Program-made: the position numbers and the translations under genes
The notes under the pieces: model-generated
The model's input: the letters and a program-made list of their open reading frames with translations, nothing else
Told to the model about the DNA's origin: nothing
Database searches by the model: none
Assembly: GCF_020379485.1 (NCBI RefSeq)
Contig: NC_063447.1
Coordinates: 62,051,452 to 62,115,451 of the forward strand
DNA from: Brassica napus
Taxonomy: Eukaryota > Streptophyta > Magnoliopsida > Brassicales > Brassicaceae
DNA length: 64,000 bases
Reading direction: 5' to 3'
Part shown: positions 10,806 to 25,274 of the stretch, in pieces
How positions within the stretch are numbered: the first letter of the stretch is position 1
Layout: every line of letters starts with the position of its first letter

Positions 10806-12032
10806 TCAAAAGGTTTCAACTAACTGAAACACGGCTATGGTAGCAAGCGTGACCAATGCGGTGAACAACGACGGTGAGCTCACGGCAACCGCCGCGTTAG
10901 CCGACTTGCTGTTAGCTAAACCTTTGGACGAGTTCGAATGAGAACTTTCCGGTGACTCGTCCGTAGGAGGTTCTGACGGTGAAGGAGCGGTGGGCGAAGC
11001 TCCTTCGGCCGGAGATAGCGCCGGCACCGGCGCCGGAGAATGAGAATTTCCGAATAGCTCAGTAGGGAGGAGGACATTATCCACCGTGAAAATAACGACC
11101 GGGGTAGCGTCCAGCACCGTGTGGACGAGTCTCGACGAAGCAATGCCGGTGTGAAGAACAACTTCGTCCCCGGAGGTGGAGGTCGTAAGATCAAAATTTC
11201 CAGCTCCGGTGGTGGCTAACGTGGAGACTTTGTTTTTGTTACTCTTCAGTGAGCCTTTGGGTTTGTAGTGAGCGAGGGCGTGATACTCTAGTAGCGAGAC
11301 CATATTAGCTTTTGTGAGCTTTGTCGGATCAGGGACGTCTTTAGCTTTGAAAGCTTCATCGGACGGTGCAAAAACCGTTAAGCCTTTTTTAATAACGGAT
11401 TCGTACTTCTTGAGCACTCCACTCTTGGCAAGCATTTTAGCGAAGGTTTTGCAACCGGCGTTCTCCAGCAATCCGGTGATGTTGGCGGGGGAAGGAGCAG
11501 GGGCGGCTAAGATTCCCGGAGCGATGATCGGAGCATCGATCTCGACGACGGAGATGCTGTAAGGGATTTGCTTAACGGATTTGGTGAAGTAAGAGTCGAG
11601 CTTTGAACCCGAAACGGCTGAGCCAAAAGCGACTTGGCCTCCGTAAAGATCGGTTATGTTGACGTATCCTAGGTACTCGGGAGCGTTTCCGGCTGTGTTG
11701 TTGTAGAGTGTGACGGAGAGAGTCGTGCCTTCTGAGATTTGGTGGAGGCTCTCGGGGTCGTAGTAGTCGAGGAGAGTGAGGAGGCTTAGAACTTTTTTAA
11801 CGACGGAGAGTTGACGTTTTCCGGCGAAGGAAGCCATTGCGTCGTTGTTGAGGGCGAGGAGGGTGATCGTCGGGTAGCTGTTGATTTCTTCCGCGAGCTT
11901 CGTTTGAGAGAGGTAGCTGTTGAAGGAGGAGTAGTCCGGGTAGTTAGCGAGGATTTTAGTAATGTTGTAGCCGCGTACGGTGGAAGCGATGGCGAGGAGG
12001 GAGAAAATGAAGGCGAGGAGTGGTGCCGCCAT
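10806..12032 (-). CDS. FLA8: Fasciclin-like arabinogalactan protein
   Basis: Single-exon gene of 408 residues, close to the length I remember for Arabidopsis FLA8/AGP8. Order of features: a signal peptide (about 1-21, MAAPLLAFIFSLLAIASTVR); a first fasciclin domain (about 22-170); a short Ala-Pro linker (APAPSPANI); a second fasciclin domain (about 185-325) with the H1 box TVFAPSDEAFK and a conserved H2-like stretch VVIFTVDNVLLP. A Pro/Ser/Ala-rich arabinogalactan region follows (SPAPVPALSPAEGASPTAPS), and last a hydrophobic C-terminus (TALVTLATIAVF) typical of a GPI-anchor signal. It is expected at the plasma membrane and cell wall with a role in cell adhesion. The start is the first ATG giving a clean signal peptide. 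Identification as FLA8 is supported by domain layout and position between ZPR1 and GRF9. Confidence 0.92.
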   Translation of the reverse strand: MAAPLLAFIFSLLAIASTVRGYNITKILANYPDYSSFNSYLSQTKLAEEINSYPTITLLALNNDAMASFAGKRQLSVVKKVLSLLTLLDYYDPESLHQISEGTTLSVTLYNNTAGNAPEYLGYVNITDLYGGQVAFGSAVSGSKLDSYFTKSVKQIPYSISVVEIDAPIIAPGILAAPAPSPANITGLLENAGCKTFAKMLAKSGVLKKYESVIKKGLTVFAPSDEAFKAKDVPDPTKLTKANMVSLLEYHALAHYKPKGSLKSNKNKVSTLATTGAGNFDLTTSTSGDEVVLHTGIASSRLVHTVLDATPVVIFTVDNVLLPTELFGNSHSPAPVPALSPAEGASPTAPSPSEPPTDESPESSHSNSSKGLANSKSANAAVAVSSPSLFTALVTLATIAVFQLVETF

Positions 12033-12255
12033 TGCGAGACGGTTGAGAAGGATGAAGTAATCAAAAATGAGAATAATAATGAGGTGAAATCAAGGGTTAA
12101 GTAGTTAATCGTGGTTATGTATTATTTTGACTAGTATTAATGATTTCTCTATCAATGGGCTGGACTGGGGACATGTGTTTTGCCGTACAATAACTGTAAG
12201 AAAAAGAAGTCATTCCATTTATTGTCTTTTTGATTAGACTACCAAAATGGGCTTT

Positions 12256-12584
12256 GGGATAACATTTTTTTTAGATAACCAAATTTTGTAGAATAACATT
12301 TTTTTTTTAGCTTTTGTCGCAAAAATAGTTTTCAATAAAAGAATGACCAAAATAAGTTTTATTAAAGGGTAATAACGTATTTTTATTCTAGGTTAACTAA
12401 TTTAGGCTTAAATTTTAGAGTTAATGGGTGAAATTTTGGGAATAGAATTTCAAATTTAAAAAAATAAAATATAAATATTAAAATTTTCAAAATAAAAAAT
12501 ATACTATTTTGATCATTTTTTTTCTTTTTTTGAAAACTATTTTTGCGACACAAATTTAAAAATGGCTATTCGAGAGAATTGCCC
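12256..12584. mobile_element. MITE with long inverted termini
   Basis: The left end contains GTCGCAAAAATAGTTTTCAA (12317-12336). The right side contains its near reverse complement, TTGAAAACTATTTTTGCGAC (about 12530-12549), and closes with GAGAATTGCCC against GGGATAAC at the left. Long inverted termini around an A/T core fit a Mutator-like MITE. No clear target duplication was found, so the exact ends are uncertain. Confidence 0.5.
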
Positions 12585-12708
12585 TTCTTTATACATAGCT
12601 GATACTATTTCTTTCGGAATAACGTTAGCCTTTTCTTTTTGTTGCAATGAAAAAATAGATTTAAACTTTTAATTGATGGATTGTGTTGAGTTTTGTTTTT
12701 GCGTTAAC

Positions 12709-15209
12709 AGAAGTTTTCAATCAATCTCCAGGACGACTGAAGAGATAAGAGAAGTAGTGATGGGGATGCCGAGCAATAAATCTCCAGGACCTAATGGCTT
12801 CACTGTTGAATTTTTCAAAGCTTCCTGGACTATCATTGGTGGGGATCTCACTACTGCAGTGAAATCATTTTTCAGTAAGGGTTTCTTGCCAAAAGGCTTA
12901 AATACTACTATTCTGGCTCTGGTGGCAAATAAAGGTAATGCAACAGAGATGAGAGACTATAGGCCAATCTCTTGCTGCAATGTCCTCTACAAAGTGATTT
13001 CAAAAGTCATTGCTAACAGATTGAAAGGTACCCTTCCTGGCTGTATCTCTTACAATCAATCATCATTTGTCAAAGATAGATTGCTTGTTGAGAACCTCTT
13101 ATTAGCCACTGAAATAGTAAAAGACTATCACAAAGAGGATGTCTCAGCCAGATGTGCTATGAAGATTGATATTGCCAAAGCTTTTGATTCTGTGCACTGG
13201 CCGTTTCTACTGAATACACTGAGGGCTCTCAACATGCCAGAGGAATTTGTGCATTGGATAAAACTCTGTGTCTGCACTTCTTCTTTCTCAGTCCAGGTTA
13301 ATGGAGAATTAGCGGGGTTTTTCCAGAGTAAACGAGGGTTACGGCAGGGTTGTGCTCTATCCCCTTACCTGTTTGTTATATGTATGAATGTGCTTTCTAA
13401 ACTTCTGGATAAAGCTACAGCGAGAAGGGTCATAGGGTATCATCCTAAATGTCAAAATATCCTGCTTACACATTTATGTTTCGCTGATGATCTTTTGGTA
13501 TTCACTGATGGAACTAGAAGATCAGTAGAGAATGTGCTTAAGATATTTTAAGACTTTGCTGCTATCTCGGGTTTAAGGATCAGCTTGGAGAAGTCTACAT
13601 TATATACAACATGACTCTCTGAAACCCAAGAAGCTGATATCCTCAATTGCTTTCCTTTTGCTTCTGGAAAGCTGTCTGTTCATTACTCGGGGCTACCTTT
13701 ACTTTCTCGAAGGATGACAGTTAGTGACTATATGCTGCTGGTGGAAAAAATAAGGAAGAGGATGAGCTCTTGGACTGGAAGGTTATTATCATATGGGGGT
13801 CGTTTGCAGCTGATTAACTCTGTTATCACCAGTATGGCTAACTTCTGGATGTCTGCATTTCGGCTACCTGGCAGTTGTTTAAAAGAAGTTGAGAGACTAT
13901 GTTCTGCATTTCTATGGTCGGGGCCAGAGTTAAAAACAAGTAAAGCAAAGGTCCGTTGGTGTGATGTATGTTTGCCAAAGAAAGAAGGTGGCTTGGGGAT
14001 CAGAACACTTAAGGAGATCAACACTGTTCTTTGTTTGAAATTGCTTTGGCGACTGTTCTCCAATCGATCCTCACTATGGGTTAAGTGGATCCAATGCTAT
14101 TTAATACGGAAAGGCTCCTTCTGGTCAATGAAGAATAGTGTCAATGCAGGATCATGGATGTGGAGGAAAATCCTGAAACTTAGGGATCTTGCAAAGCATT
14201 ATCTTCGGATGGAAGTTCACAATGAAAAAGATATTTCTTTCTGGTATGATTCTTGGTCTCCTCTTGGATGTCTTAAAGATTTGCTGGGTGAAAGGGGTAC
14301 TATTGGTCTGGGTATAACTGAAAATGCTTGTGTCGGAGAGGTGCTTTTAACTCATCGTACAAGAAGGCATAGATTGTATGTTCTTAATGAAGTTGAGCGT
14401 GAACTTGAAGCGTTGAGAAGCAGAAGCAACTATGATGATGATGATATGGCCCTATGGAGACAAGATGGAAATCGATTTGCAAACACTTTTTCTACAAAGA
14501 AGACGTGGTTATGTATGAGACAGGCGCAACCGAGTTGTAACTGGAATAAGGGAGTGTGGTTTCCACAGTCAACTCCTAAATTCTCCTTCATACTGTGGGT
14601 TGCAATTAGGAACAGACTGCAAACCTGTGATAGAATGCAGTAGTGGAACACTTCATTGGATACCACTTGTGTACTATGCCAAGATGAGCAGGAAACCTGT
14701 CATCATCTCTTTTTTAAATGTCGTTACTCGAGTAAGGTGTGGAAGAAACTAATTGGAGGGATTCTGAAGGAGGGTTTCACAGTCGAGTGGAATGAGATTC
14801 TAGATATTGTCTCCCAGTCAAGATCTAGCTTCTCTGCCACTGAATTATTCATTATTCGGTGTACTTTCCAAGCTCTAGTGCATAGTGTATGGAGGGAGAG
14901 AAATGCTCGTAGGCATGGTGAGCAACCAAGGGAAGTGAGAGTGTTGATCAAATGTGTAGACAAGCTCATTCGACTGAAGCTACTTGCAGTGAAAGGAAAG
15001 GGTAAAAAGTACCTTGAGTAAGGTTTATGTGCTTGGTTTGGCTCCAAGATTATAAGTTGAAGTGTTGATAGGATTTTTTTGAGTTTTTTTTTTAATTTCT
15101 TTGATCTTTTTATGAGTTAAAAACAGATGCACTAGATGTAACAGAAGTTTTTGTTTGAATAAATTTTACATTCATTCAAAAAAAAGAAAAAAAAAAGAAG
15201 TTTTCAATC
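12709..15209 (+). mobile_element. 5'-truncated LINE retrotransposon with 14-bp target duplication
   Basis: A non-LTR retrotransposon copy bounded by a perfect 14-bp duplication, AGAAGTTTTCAATC, at 12709-12722 and 15196-15209. The insert (12723-15195) ends in an A-rich tail just before the right copy. It begins inside the reverse transcriptase domain, so the endonuclease and the 5' part are missing. Truncation at 5', a 3' A tail and a target duplication together define target-primed reverse transcription. It lies between FLA8 and GRF9. Confidence 0.93.
12736..15021 (+). pseudogene. LINE reverse transcriptase and zf-RVT remnant
   Basis: The frame starts within the reverse transcriptase fingers (NKSPGPNGFTVEFFKASW), passes the palm motifs DYRPISCCNVLYK, KIDIAKAFDSVHW and RGLRQGCALSPYLF, and contains the catalytic FADDL box near 13483. 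A stop at 13549-13551 and further stops near 13612 and 14641 break it. The thumb/connection region continues at 13714-14643. At 14656-15021 comes the zf-RVT domain (CVLCQDEQETCHHLFFKC), which is typical of plant LINE ORF2. It is not functional: no endonuclease, no start, several stops. Reading frames remain long, so the copy is not ancient. Confidence 0.9.
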
Positions 15210-16114
15210 TGCAAATATGTTTTAAAATATCAGAATAGTTTGTGGACTAGTAGCTTAGACATTTATGATTCAAACCTGACTTTTTGTATTGTAGAATAAA
15301 GATGTCTAGGAAAAATATACACATGCTATAGACATTTAAATAGAAATTCGGTGAGGGCCAGTATTGAATCACTGCTTCCTATTATACGATTTTTTTCGAG
15401 CTGTCATTACAATCTACATGCTGACAATATAAAATATATATGTTTCAAGGTAATCGGATGTTACTCTATTTAAATATGTGTCCCTTCTTTGGTTCTATTT
15501 CGGTGGACTTGAGATATGCTAGTTTTTTCTCCCAACTTCAGATTGACGCTGCTTGTAGAATGGGTTTGATTACATGTCTTGTTGTCATAGGCTGTGGACT
15601 CATCCTGTTTTTGCTGTGTTTTGACTTTCACTTAGCCTCATGAGAGCAATTAGAGGAAACATGATGTTATAATTCCAAGCGCCAAATGTTGATAAATTAA
15701 AGAGAAGATTAGTAGAGCACAAGTCAATAGAGGCCTGGTAATGGGCCTTTCAATCATAATATGGGCTCTGCAGAGAAAGTGGAGATGTAGTGGAGCAGCT
15801 GGACAGAGAGTTATCAGTCCGTGTGGCATTGTTTAAAGAGGAAAGCACAATTCTTTTGGTCCGAAAAGTATTCAAATAAGGCTGAAAATCGCTGACGCAT
15901 TTGTCAGAAACCTGACAAGTGCCTTTAACTCTCTTCACACTCACCTCTTCGTCTTTCCTCTGTTTTCTACCACTCTCTCTCTTCCCTATGCATTTAAACG
16001 GTGAAGAACAGAGCAAAGAGACTTTAGTCTCTTGTTAAAGTTTTTCTTTTCTTTTTGGGAGGTGGGTTTTGTTTCTTAAGGTCTCTAGTTTCAAAAGCTG
16101 TCTCCTTTTCTCGA
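15210..16114 (+). other. GRF9 upstream region
   Basis: About 900 bases between the LINE and the GRF9 start. It presumably contains the GRF9 promoter and a 5' leader. A CT-rich stretch at 15940-16050 would suit a leader. No other coding sequence is recognised. Confidence 0.4.
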
Positions 16115-17873
16115 ATGGAAGAAGAGAAACACAGTTTACAAAGTAACAAGATGCAGAGCCCTAAAACAGAGGAGGGGGATGAGTGGAGGAGGAAGAAGTG
16201 GCCGTGTATGAAAGCTGCTCAGTTACAAGAGTTTAGAATGCAAGCTTTGGTTTATAGATACATAGAAGCTGGTGTTCGCGTGCCTAATCATCTTGTGGTG
16301 CCTATTTGGAATAGTCTTGCTCTCTCTTCTTCTTCTTCCTCCAGTTACCTTATCCACCACAACTATCCCTCCTCTTCCAGTAAGTATTTTGAAATTCGAG
16401 TGTTTGGTTAAATTCCTCAAACATGTTACTAGGTTCTTGAGGTTTGAGTTGCAGGAGTTACAAGATTCATATACACAATAGTCTTTAGTTTATCTTCTGC
16501 TTTTAATGGTTGATTCTTGTTTGAGTTGCAAGAGTTAGAAAATTCACACATACACACAACAGTCTTAGTTACCTCTGAATCTATTAGAATTTATATTCTG
16601 TTTATATTAGTTGATTAATTCTTGTCTGAATTTGACAGTGGATTAGTTTACCTGAAATGGTTATTGGTGTTTCAGATGCAGTGTTGAATGATAAGGTGGA
16701 TCCTGAACCCACAAGGTGCAGGAGAACAGATGGGAAGAAATGGCGGTGTAGCAACAAAGTCCTCCTGTTTCAGAAGTACTGTGAACGGCACATGCATAGA
16801 GGCCGTAAACGTTCAAGAAAGCTTGTGGAATCTTCTTCTTCTTATGACGTTGCTTCGTCGTCTGCTTCAAACAAACGAGACAACACTGATGGTCTGAACA
16901 GTAGTACTGAGAGTCAGAGTGTTTCTCATGGGGCAATGTCAGTTTCTAGTAATGCTCAGGTTGTCACCATTGCTTCACTGCCTAGTGCAAGAGTCTGTGA
17001 TAACATCCCTCGTCCATCTCTAGTGGTCACCGAGTCCACAAACAAAAGTGTGAGAAGGAGGATCGCGGACATGAGTTATGATGACTTCATCAAACAAAGA
17101 GGTGCGACTACGTGTGTTAGAGGGTTTCCCGTTCAAGGTATCAGACTCATTACAGAATTGTAGAGTTCATTACTTCACTGTAGATTTTGATTGTTTCATT
17201 ACCAGGTTCTGAGAGGTTACCTTCTGTTCAAAAGTTCTTTCCTGAGGCATCTGATAACTCCTCAGAAGCTGCAAAATTCTCAAGCCACAGGAAGAATGAG
17301 ATCATTGCAAGAAGCAGAGAATGGAAGAACATGAATGTTAATTGTGGTGGCTTGTTTCCTGGCATCCACTTTTCTCCAGACACTGTTCTTCAAGGTAATA
17401 CCTTTATTTTCAAGCTTGCTTACCGATGATGTTAATGAATGTGCTTCTTTTCTGTAGATCGTGGTGGGTTTGGTTTACACAGAGTTGAAACAGACAACGA
17501 ACCAGGAAGGTGCAGAAGAACAGATGGGAAGAAGTGGAGATGCAGCAAAGATGTGTTGTCTGGTCAGAAGTATTGCGATAGGCACATGCATAGAGGTAGT
17601 ATTAAGAAGAAGCATCCAGTGGAAACTACTCCCACACATGAGAATGCTGGTATTATCCGGGTAGCAGTGAGACCAGATGATAGATCTGTGTCTCTCCAAG
17701 ATGGAGATGGCCAAAAGCTCCCTGTTTCAGTCCTGGGAAGAAAGCAGCTGTCCCGAGTTTCAGATGAGAAGAGCACTAATAGTTGCAGTACCGACACCAC
17801 AATCACTGACATAGCTTTAAAGGGTGAAGAAGACAATGAGGAGGTCTTGTCATTGTGTTCTTCAGGTGTTTAA
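16115..17873 (+). CDS. GRF9: Growth-regulating factor with QLQ and two WRC domains (four exons)
   Basis: Plant transcription factor controlling leaf and organ size. Exons 16115-16379, 16676-17137, 17206-17394 and 17458-17873 join in phase to 443 residues. The QLQ domain, which binds GIF co-activators, is in exon 1 ([20 protein letters not shown], about residues 29-65). The first WRC zinc-binding DNA-binding domain ([20 protein letters not shown] then [15 protein letters not shown]) is in exon 2. A second WRC ([20 protein letters not shown] then YCDRHMHRG) is in exon 4. Two WRC domains distinguish GRF9 among Arabidopsis GRFs. The start codon was chosen at MEEEKHSL; no in-frame ATG lies further upstream in the exon as drawn. 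A miR396 site lies in exon 2. AUR3 follows on the opposite strand. Confidence 0.94.
16810..16830 (+). promoter_or_regulatory. miR396 target site in GRF9
   Basis: Within exon 2, just after the first WRC domain (codons for RSRKLVE), the transcript pairs with miR396 across CGTTCAAGAAAGC, then one bulged base, then TGTGGAA. This matches the conserved single-bulge site seen in most plant GRF genes. It predicts post-transcriptional repression of GRF9 by miR396. Confidence 0.85.
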
Positions 17874-18112
17874 AAAAAACATAGAAAAGTTTGTTGAGGT
17901 TCTAATGTTTTTAGTTTCTATCTATGGATCCTACTTATTAATCTGTGTTAGAAAGTTAGAACAAGTCTGATCACAGGAGAATATTTAAGACACAAATTTC
18001 ATTTAGATTATATTGTCCTGAACTGAGACAAACATACATCAAGAAAATGTGCGTTCTCTGAACTTCTAAGACTTTCTTCCCACAACGTTAGATTACATAT
18101 AATAAGCACACT

Positions 18113-19386
18113 TCAAATGAGGCACACACCTTTAGGATCTGCGTTCTTGACGATCCACGGGTGTTGCATGATCTTGGTAAGAGAGAGTCTTTTGGAAGGA
18201 TCCTTAACAAGAAGCTGCAGAGAATTACAAAGCTCTATAACTCGTCTAGCAAGAGATTCCTTATAAGTAATGCTTTAGCTTAAAGGTTTACCTGACTGAT
18301 TAGATTCTTAGCTTCTGCTGAGACATTTGGATTATCAGGAAAACTCAGATCGATCTTAACAATTCTGCATACCATTACATATATAACAACTTCATCAGAA
18401 GCTGAGGCTTAACTGTCACAAGAACATAAAAGTTTAGTCTTGGCTTTACCTCTTGAAAGTATCTTTCTGACTCTCAGCTTCAAAGGGAGGGTTACCATAG
18501 AGAAACTCGTAACACAGTATCCCTAAAGTCCAGTTATCAACAGCATGATCGTGGTCTTTGTTCTCTACCATCTCAGGTGCTAAGTAATCTAAAGTCCCAC
18601 ACATTGTCTTCCTCTTGTTACTCGACTGAACTGACCACCCAAAATCAGCAATCTTCAACCTTCCCTGCAAATGCACATCACAACACCAATGAGTAAGCTC
18701 CACACTCTACAATGCAAACAAACACTATAACCATAGTTACATACCTCATGATCAAGCAAAAGGTTTTCAGGTTTGATATCTCTGTGAATCACACACTTTC
18801 CATGACAATAAGCCAGTGCCTGACTAAGACTTGAAATGTACTGAATAATAATAATAAAATCGTCAATAAAAGGCCCGTGGGCTTCAGGCCCATTTTAAAA
18901 TAACTGAGGGGGGAGACGAAACTCACAGTGGCGGCTTGTTGTTCGGTGAGATGACCGTTCTCTTTGAGGAGACCGTAGAGCTCACCGCCGTGAGCGTACT
19001 CGAGGATCAAGAAGATCCGCTCGTCGTCGTCGAACCAGCCGAAGAGGCGGAGGATGTTGGGGTGCCTTAGGCTCGTTTGGATCTCCATCTCTCTCCTTAG
19101 CTGGTGGTGGAGTTTGTATTTCTCGATCTGTTCCTTGAATATCACTTTCAACGCCACCACGAAGTGGCTCTAAATCACACACAGTTTGAGATTCAATAAA
19201 TTAGGATTCAAACGTTAATCGATTTAGATTGAAGGTAGAAGGAGGTTAGTGTACCTTGACTTCGCGAGCGAGATAGACTCTGCCGAATTTGCCTTTACCT
19301 AACGGTCTCCCGATCTCGAAATCCGCGAGGGAGAATGGCTTCTCTGGGTCGCGGACGTAAGGATCTTCTTCCGGTTTCTTATCCAT
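18113..19386 (-). CDS. AUR3: Aurora kinase 3 (six exons)
   Basis: Serine/threonine kinase of mitosis; plant AUR3 associates with centromeric chromatin and phosphorylates histone H3. Exons on the minus strand: 19255-19386, 18927-19169, 18745-18840, 18450-18664, 18292-18364 and 18113-18214. Phases close to 286 residues, close to the Arabidopsis length I remember. Motifs in order: glycine loop [16 protein letters not shown] with the ATP-binding lysine, catalytic loop [17 protein letters not shown] magnesium loop, activation segment [33 protein letters not shown], and the C-terminal helix [10 protein letters not shown]. The short N-terminus lacking a long extension fits the beta-type plant Auroras. 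The start is the first [13 protein letters not shown]. Confidence 0.94.
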
Positions 19387-19930
19387 TTCTCCGATCGGCG
19401 TGACTCGACGACGAGGAGAGAGAGAGAGAGGGGAAGAGAGCGTGATTCGAAGGGGAAGATGGAGACATAAAGAGAAAGAGGAGGGAGAAACAAAATTGAA
19501 TTTTGAATTAAGAATATGAAGAAAGATACCGATTCCATACGCAGCGTTTAAGGGTTTAAGCAATTTCGATGTAAATGACGGTTTTACCCTCTGTATTTTG
19601 CAACTATTTTTTTTTGTTTACTAACTTATGAAAATTATTATATAAATGATTATAAAAAATTCTAACTATTTTATAAAAATTCACTTCTAACTTTTCTGAG
19701 TGAAAAACAAATATAAGTTTTTTTCTTTAATCATCATAATTGTTAACTTATATAGAACCCTTAATCACAAAATCATTGAACTAGCTAACAACTAATCATA
19801 TGTACATTGAGTAGCTTATTTTTAATATCAATCTTTCTTTAAGGTGTAAACATTTTTTGATTCTTCTAAACTATACACCATATTATAATTGTCTCAAATT
19901 TACAAGAGCCATTTTACACAGAGAGGAGAT

Positions 19931-22573
<2,643 letters not shown>

Positions 22574-23097
22574 ATCTAACAAAAAAAAAATATTCGAAAT
22601 TCAGACAACGCAGATACGTGAACATAACGACATAGTTGGATTCACTCACCATGTTTTGCTCGGAGATTGATTTCATTGTCCGAGAGGAATCAAATCGAAT
22701 CAAAATAATCGAATGAACTGGAAACTAAGAAAAGGATTCATACGTGAAGAAGTCTTTAACCCTCTAAACAACAAAGAGGGTTTGGATTCGTTTCAAAAGG
22801 TCGACATTTTCATTTTGGGCCCAACTAACCATCTTGGGCCTGATACGCTTATAGAAGCATCGCGTGTTAATAAATACTCACAGTTGAGCCGAGCATGAAC
22901 AGACTAATGATAAAAAAAAAAAAACTCAAGAAAGATGGAAGCAAACACCAAAACTTTTTTTCATTCTACTCAAAAATAAATAATCCACTTTTACATACTG
23001 AAAGAGATGTTTGGAAAATTTGAACTATCACAACGTTAGAGAATCCGAACTAGTTTTACAGCCAGCTAGTACACAAAACTGAGTTCATGGCCCCATC

Positions 23098-24322
23098 TTA
23101 TTGCATGGTCACGGCAGGAATCTGAACGCCTGGTCTAGAGGTCCATCCATTGCGAGATCTGTAAGCTTCGATGGCCTCTAATCGCAGCCTCTCCTTGGAA
23201 GCACTCATAGGAGTCTTTCTTGCCTGTCAAAATAAAAACATATAATCAATCATTTGAACCAGATATAACATAAGCTATTACAGTTAGAAACTCTATATAC
23301 CTTTGGAACAACAGCCAGCTTTGGTGGAGCTTGAACCACATCACCAAATCTAATCTGCTCATGCTTTGGGAAGTTTTCTCGGAGTGTATCTTCTGTCTTC
23401 CCTTTCTTCTTTTGCTTCTTGGCCTCCCAATACCTGTGCATTAGCGTAGGATCAAATCATCAAACTCAAACATAACATACAAGTATTGGTCCTTTAAGAG
23501 ACAAAAAAACTTATAGAACAAAAACTACTTACTTCTTCTTGCGCTCTTTCCTTTTGGACCGACCATCCAACTCCGCAAGTTCCTGTTCGAAACGAAGGTC
23601 CTTAATCTCATTCCTCTTTCTCTTTTTCTTCTTCTTGTCATCTCCCTTGTTCAACGTTATATCGTCTCCATCATTCTCATGATCAGAGGAGGTTGTGTTG
23701 CCCTCAGATTTTCTTTCTTCAACCGACTTTGCTTCACTCCCAGGCTTAGCACTCTGATTACAAATTTCACAAAGCAATGAGTTTAAATTTGCCTCACAAG
23801 AATCATTTGAGGCGAAAAAGACCAGACTTTAGGCATGTAAGAGTAAATAAAAACAATAAAAGGATTGCACTTTCTATACAGATGTAATCAAAATCGAAGA
23901 GACAACACAATGATTAAGTTGTTATATACCAAAATAATTATTTGATTCAGTGTAACGAATCCTAAAAGTGATTTAATTTATATAAATTAGAACGCAACAC
24001 TATACCTTGACAGCATCAACTCCAGCTTTAGCTTTCTTCTCTTTCTTATCTACAACTGGTTTAGTAGAATCTGAAAGGAAGAGCATATACAACAAACAGT
24101 TAAACACATAGAGAAATCACAAATACAAATTAAACAAAAAAAACTCTTTTCTTTCTCTCTACTACCTTGAGGAGGCGGAGGAGAGGTGTAGTTCATGAGA
24201 ACACGGAGCTTGGAAGGAAGAGCATCTTGCTTCGAACGATCAGGCGGCGGCGGGAGTCTCGCCGGTCCGCCGTGAGATGCCAAATAGTTTTTCTCTCTCC
24301 TCTTCTTACCTTTCCCTCCCAT
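23098..24322 (-). CDS. Small basic coiled-coil protein, At2g45520-like (five exons)
   Basis: Exons 24166-24322, 24006-24070, 23533-23753, 23301-23433 and 23098-23223 join in phase to 233 residues. The N-terminus is basic (MGGKGKKRREKNYLASHGGP) with a Pro-rich patch. The middle is dominated by lysine-rich charged helix, including KKKKKRKRN, likely coiled coil and nuclear or nucleolar targeting. The C-terminus contains RFGDVVQAPPKL and RLRLEAIEAYRSRNGW, a short motif shared with eukaryotic CCDC137-like proteins as far as I recall. No enzyme motif is present and the function is unknown. It lies between the AAA ATPase and the P450 cluster, the Arabidopsis order. Part of it is duplicated at 38.2-38.8 kb. 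Confidence 0.85.
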
Positions 24323-24642
24323 CTCTTCTCTCTTTTTTTTCTCTCTCGCTCTCTCCGACGAATCGAGCGGTTGCCCTACTTAGCTGCCGTCGAAACTTGT
24401 AGGAGGCGACTAAATTGGGCCCAGGCCCATATCGTTAACCCAATAACATTTCACTAAACCAAAAAAAATCGTATTACAAGTTTTATTTTCTAATACTTTT
24501 ACTCTTAAAATTTTGTGCATTTTCAAGATGTTCAAATATAACTTCTAACCAAAAATTCTAAAAATATTAAAAGATACAAATATTATAAATTAATAGATGA
24601 GTGTTAAAATTCTTGGAAAACCAACCAATAATATCTCGTTTG

Positions 24643-24820
24643 CAGGACCGGCCTTGGGCCGTGTTAAGTGAAACATTCGCCACAGTCCCACAAGTTTTTT
24701 TTTTTTTTAAATTATACACAAATAGGCTCTCAAAAAAAAAAATCTTGACTCCCAAATTTGTAAAATTTTTTTTTTACATAGACACATCTACATGCCCCCA
24801 AAATCTTAGGACCGGCCCTA
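24643..24820. mobile_element. hAT-type MITE with 8-bp target duplication and a sister empty site
   Basis: 178-bp element. The left end starts CAGGACCGGCCTTGGG and the right end reads CTTAGGACCGGCCCTA, imperfect inverted repeats. Flanks are CTCGTTTG (24635-24642) and CTCATTTG (24821-24828), an 8-bp duplication with one change, as expected for hAT. The paralogous segment at 39231-39250 reads straight through with a single CTCATTTG, so it is the empty site. The insertion is therefore younger than the segmental duplication. Confidence 0.85.
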
Positions 24821-25274
24821 CTCATTTGACGTATTATTGGTTGAATTTTCAAGAATTTTAACATACGTTTAATTTAATAATATTTATTATATATACATAC
24901 ACTAATATGTAAGTTTAGAACTCCATGGTAGAAAATTCCCATTGGAATTTCTCTAAAGCTCTTTCTTTGCATTCATTGCTAAATTTGGACAAGTTACTAT
25001 CTTGTTTTTTATTTCTTAATTGGCCTAAGTATATGCTAACTTGGAACAAACTTTAGTATACTTCTTCAACCCTAGCCATCTCTCATGGGAAGAAAACTTC
25101 AAACTTAAACAGCCAAGAACTATACCTTTGTGATGATATTTTTATTTTATGTATAACGGGTTGATGGAAACTTTTAAACAACAAGTTATACATTTAAACC
25201 CAAAAAAAACAAGAGGTAGTACTCCAATAGTACAATGGTTACTTATATGCGCGTTTCTTGACTGGAACGGCATG

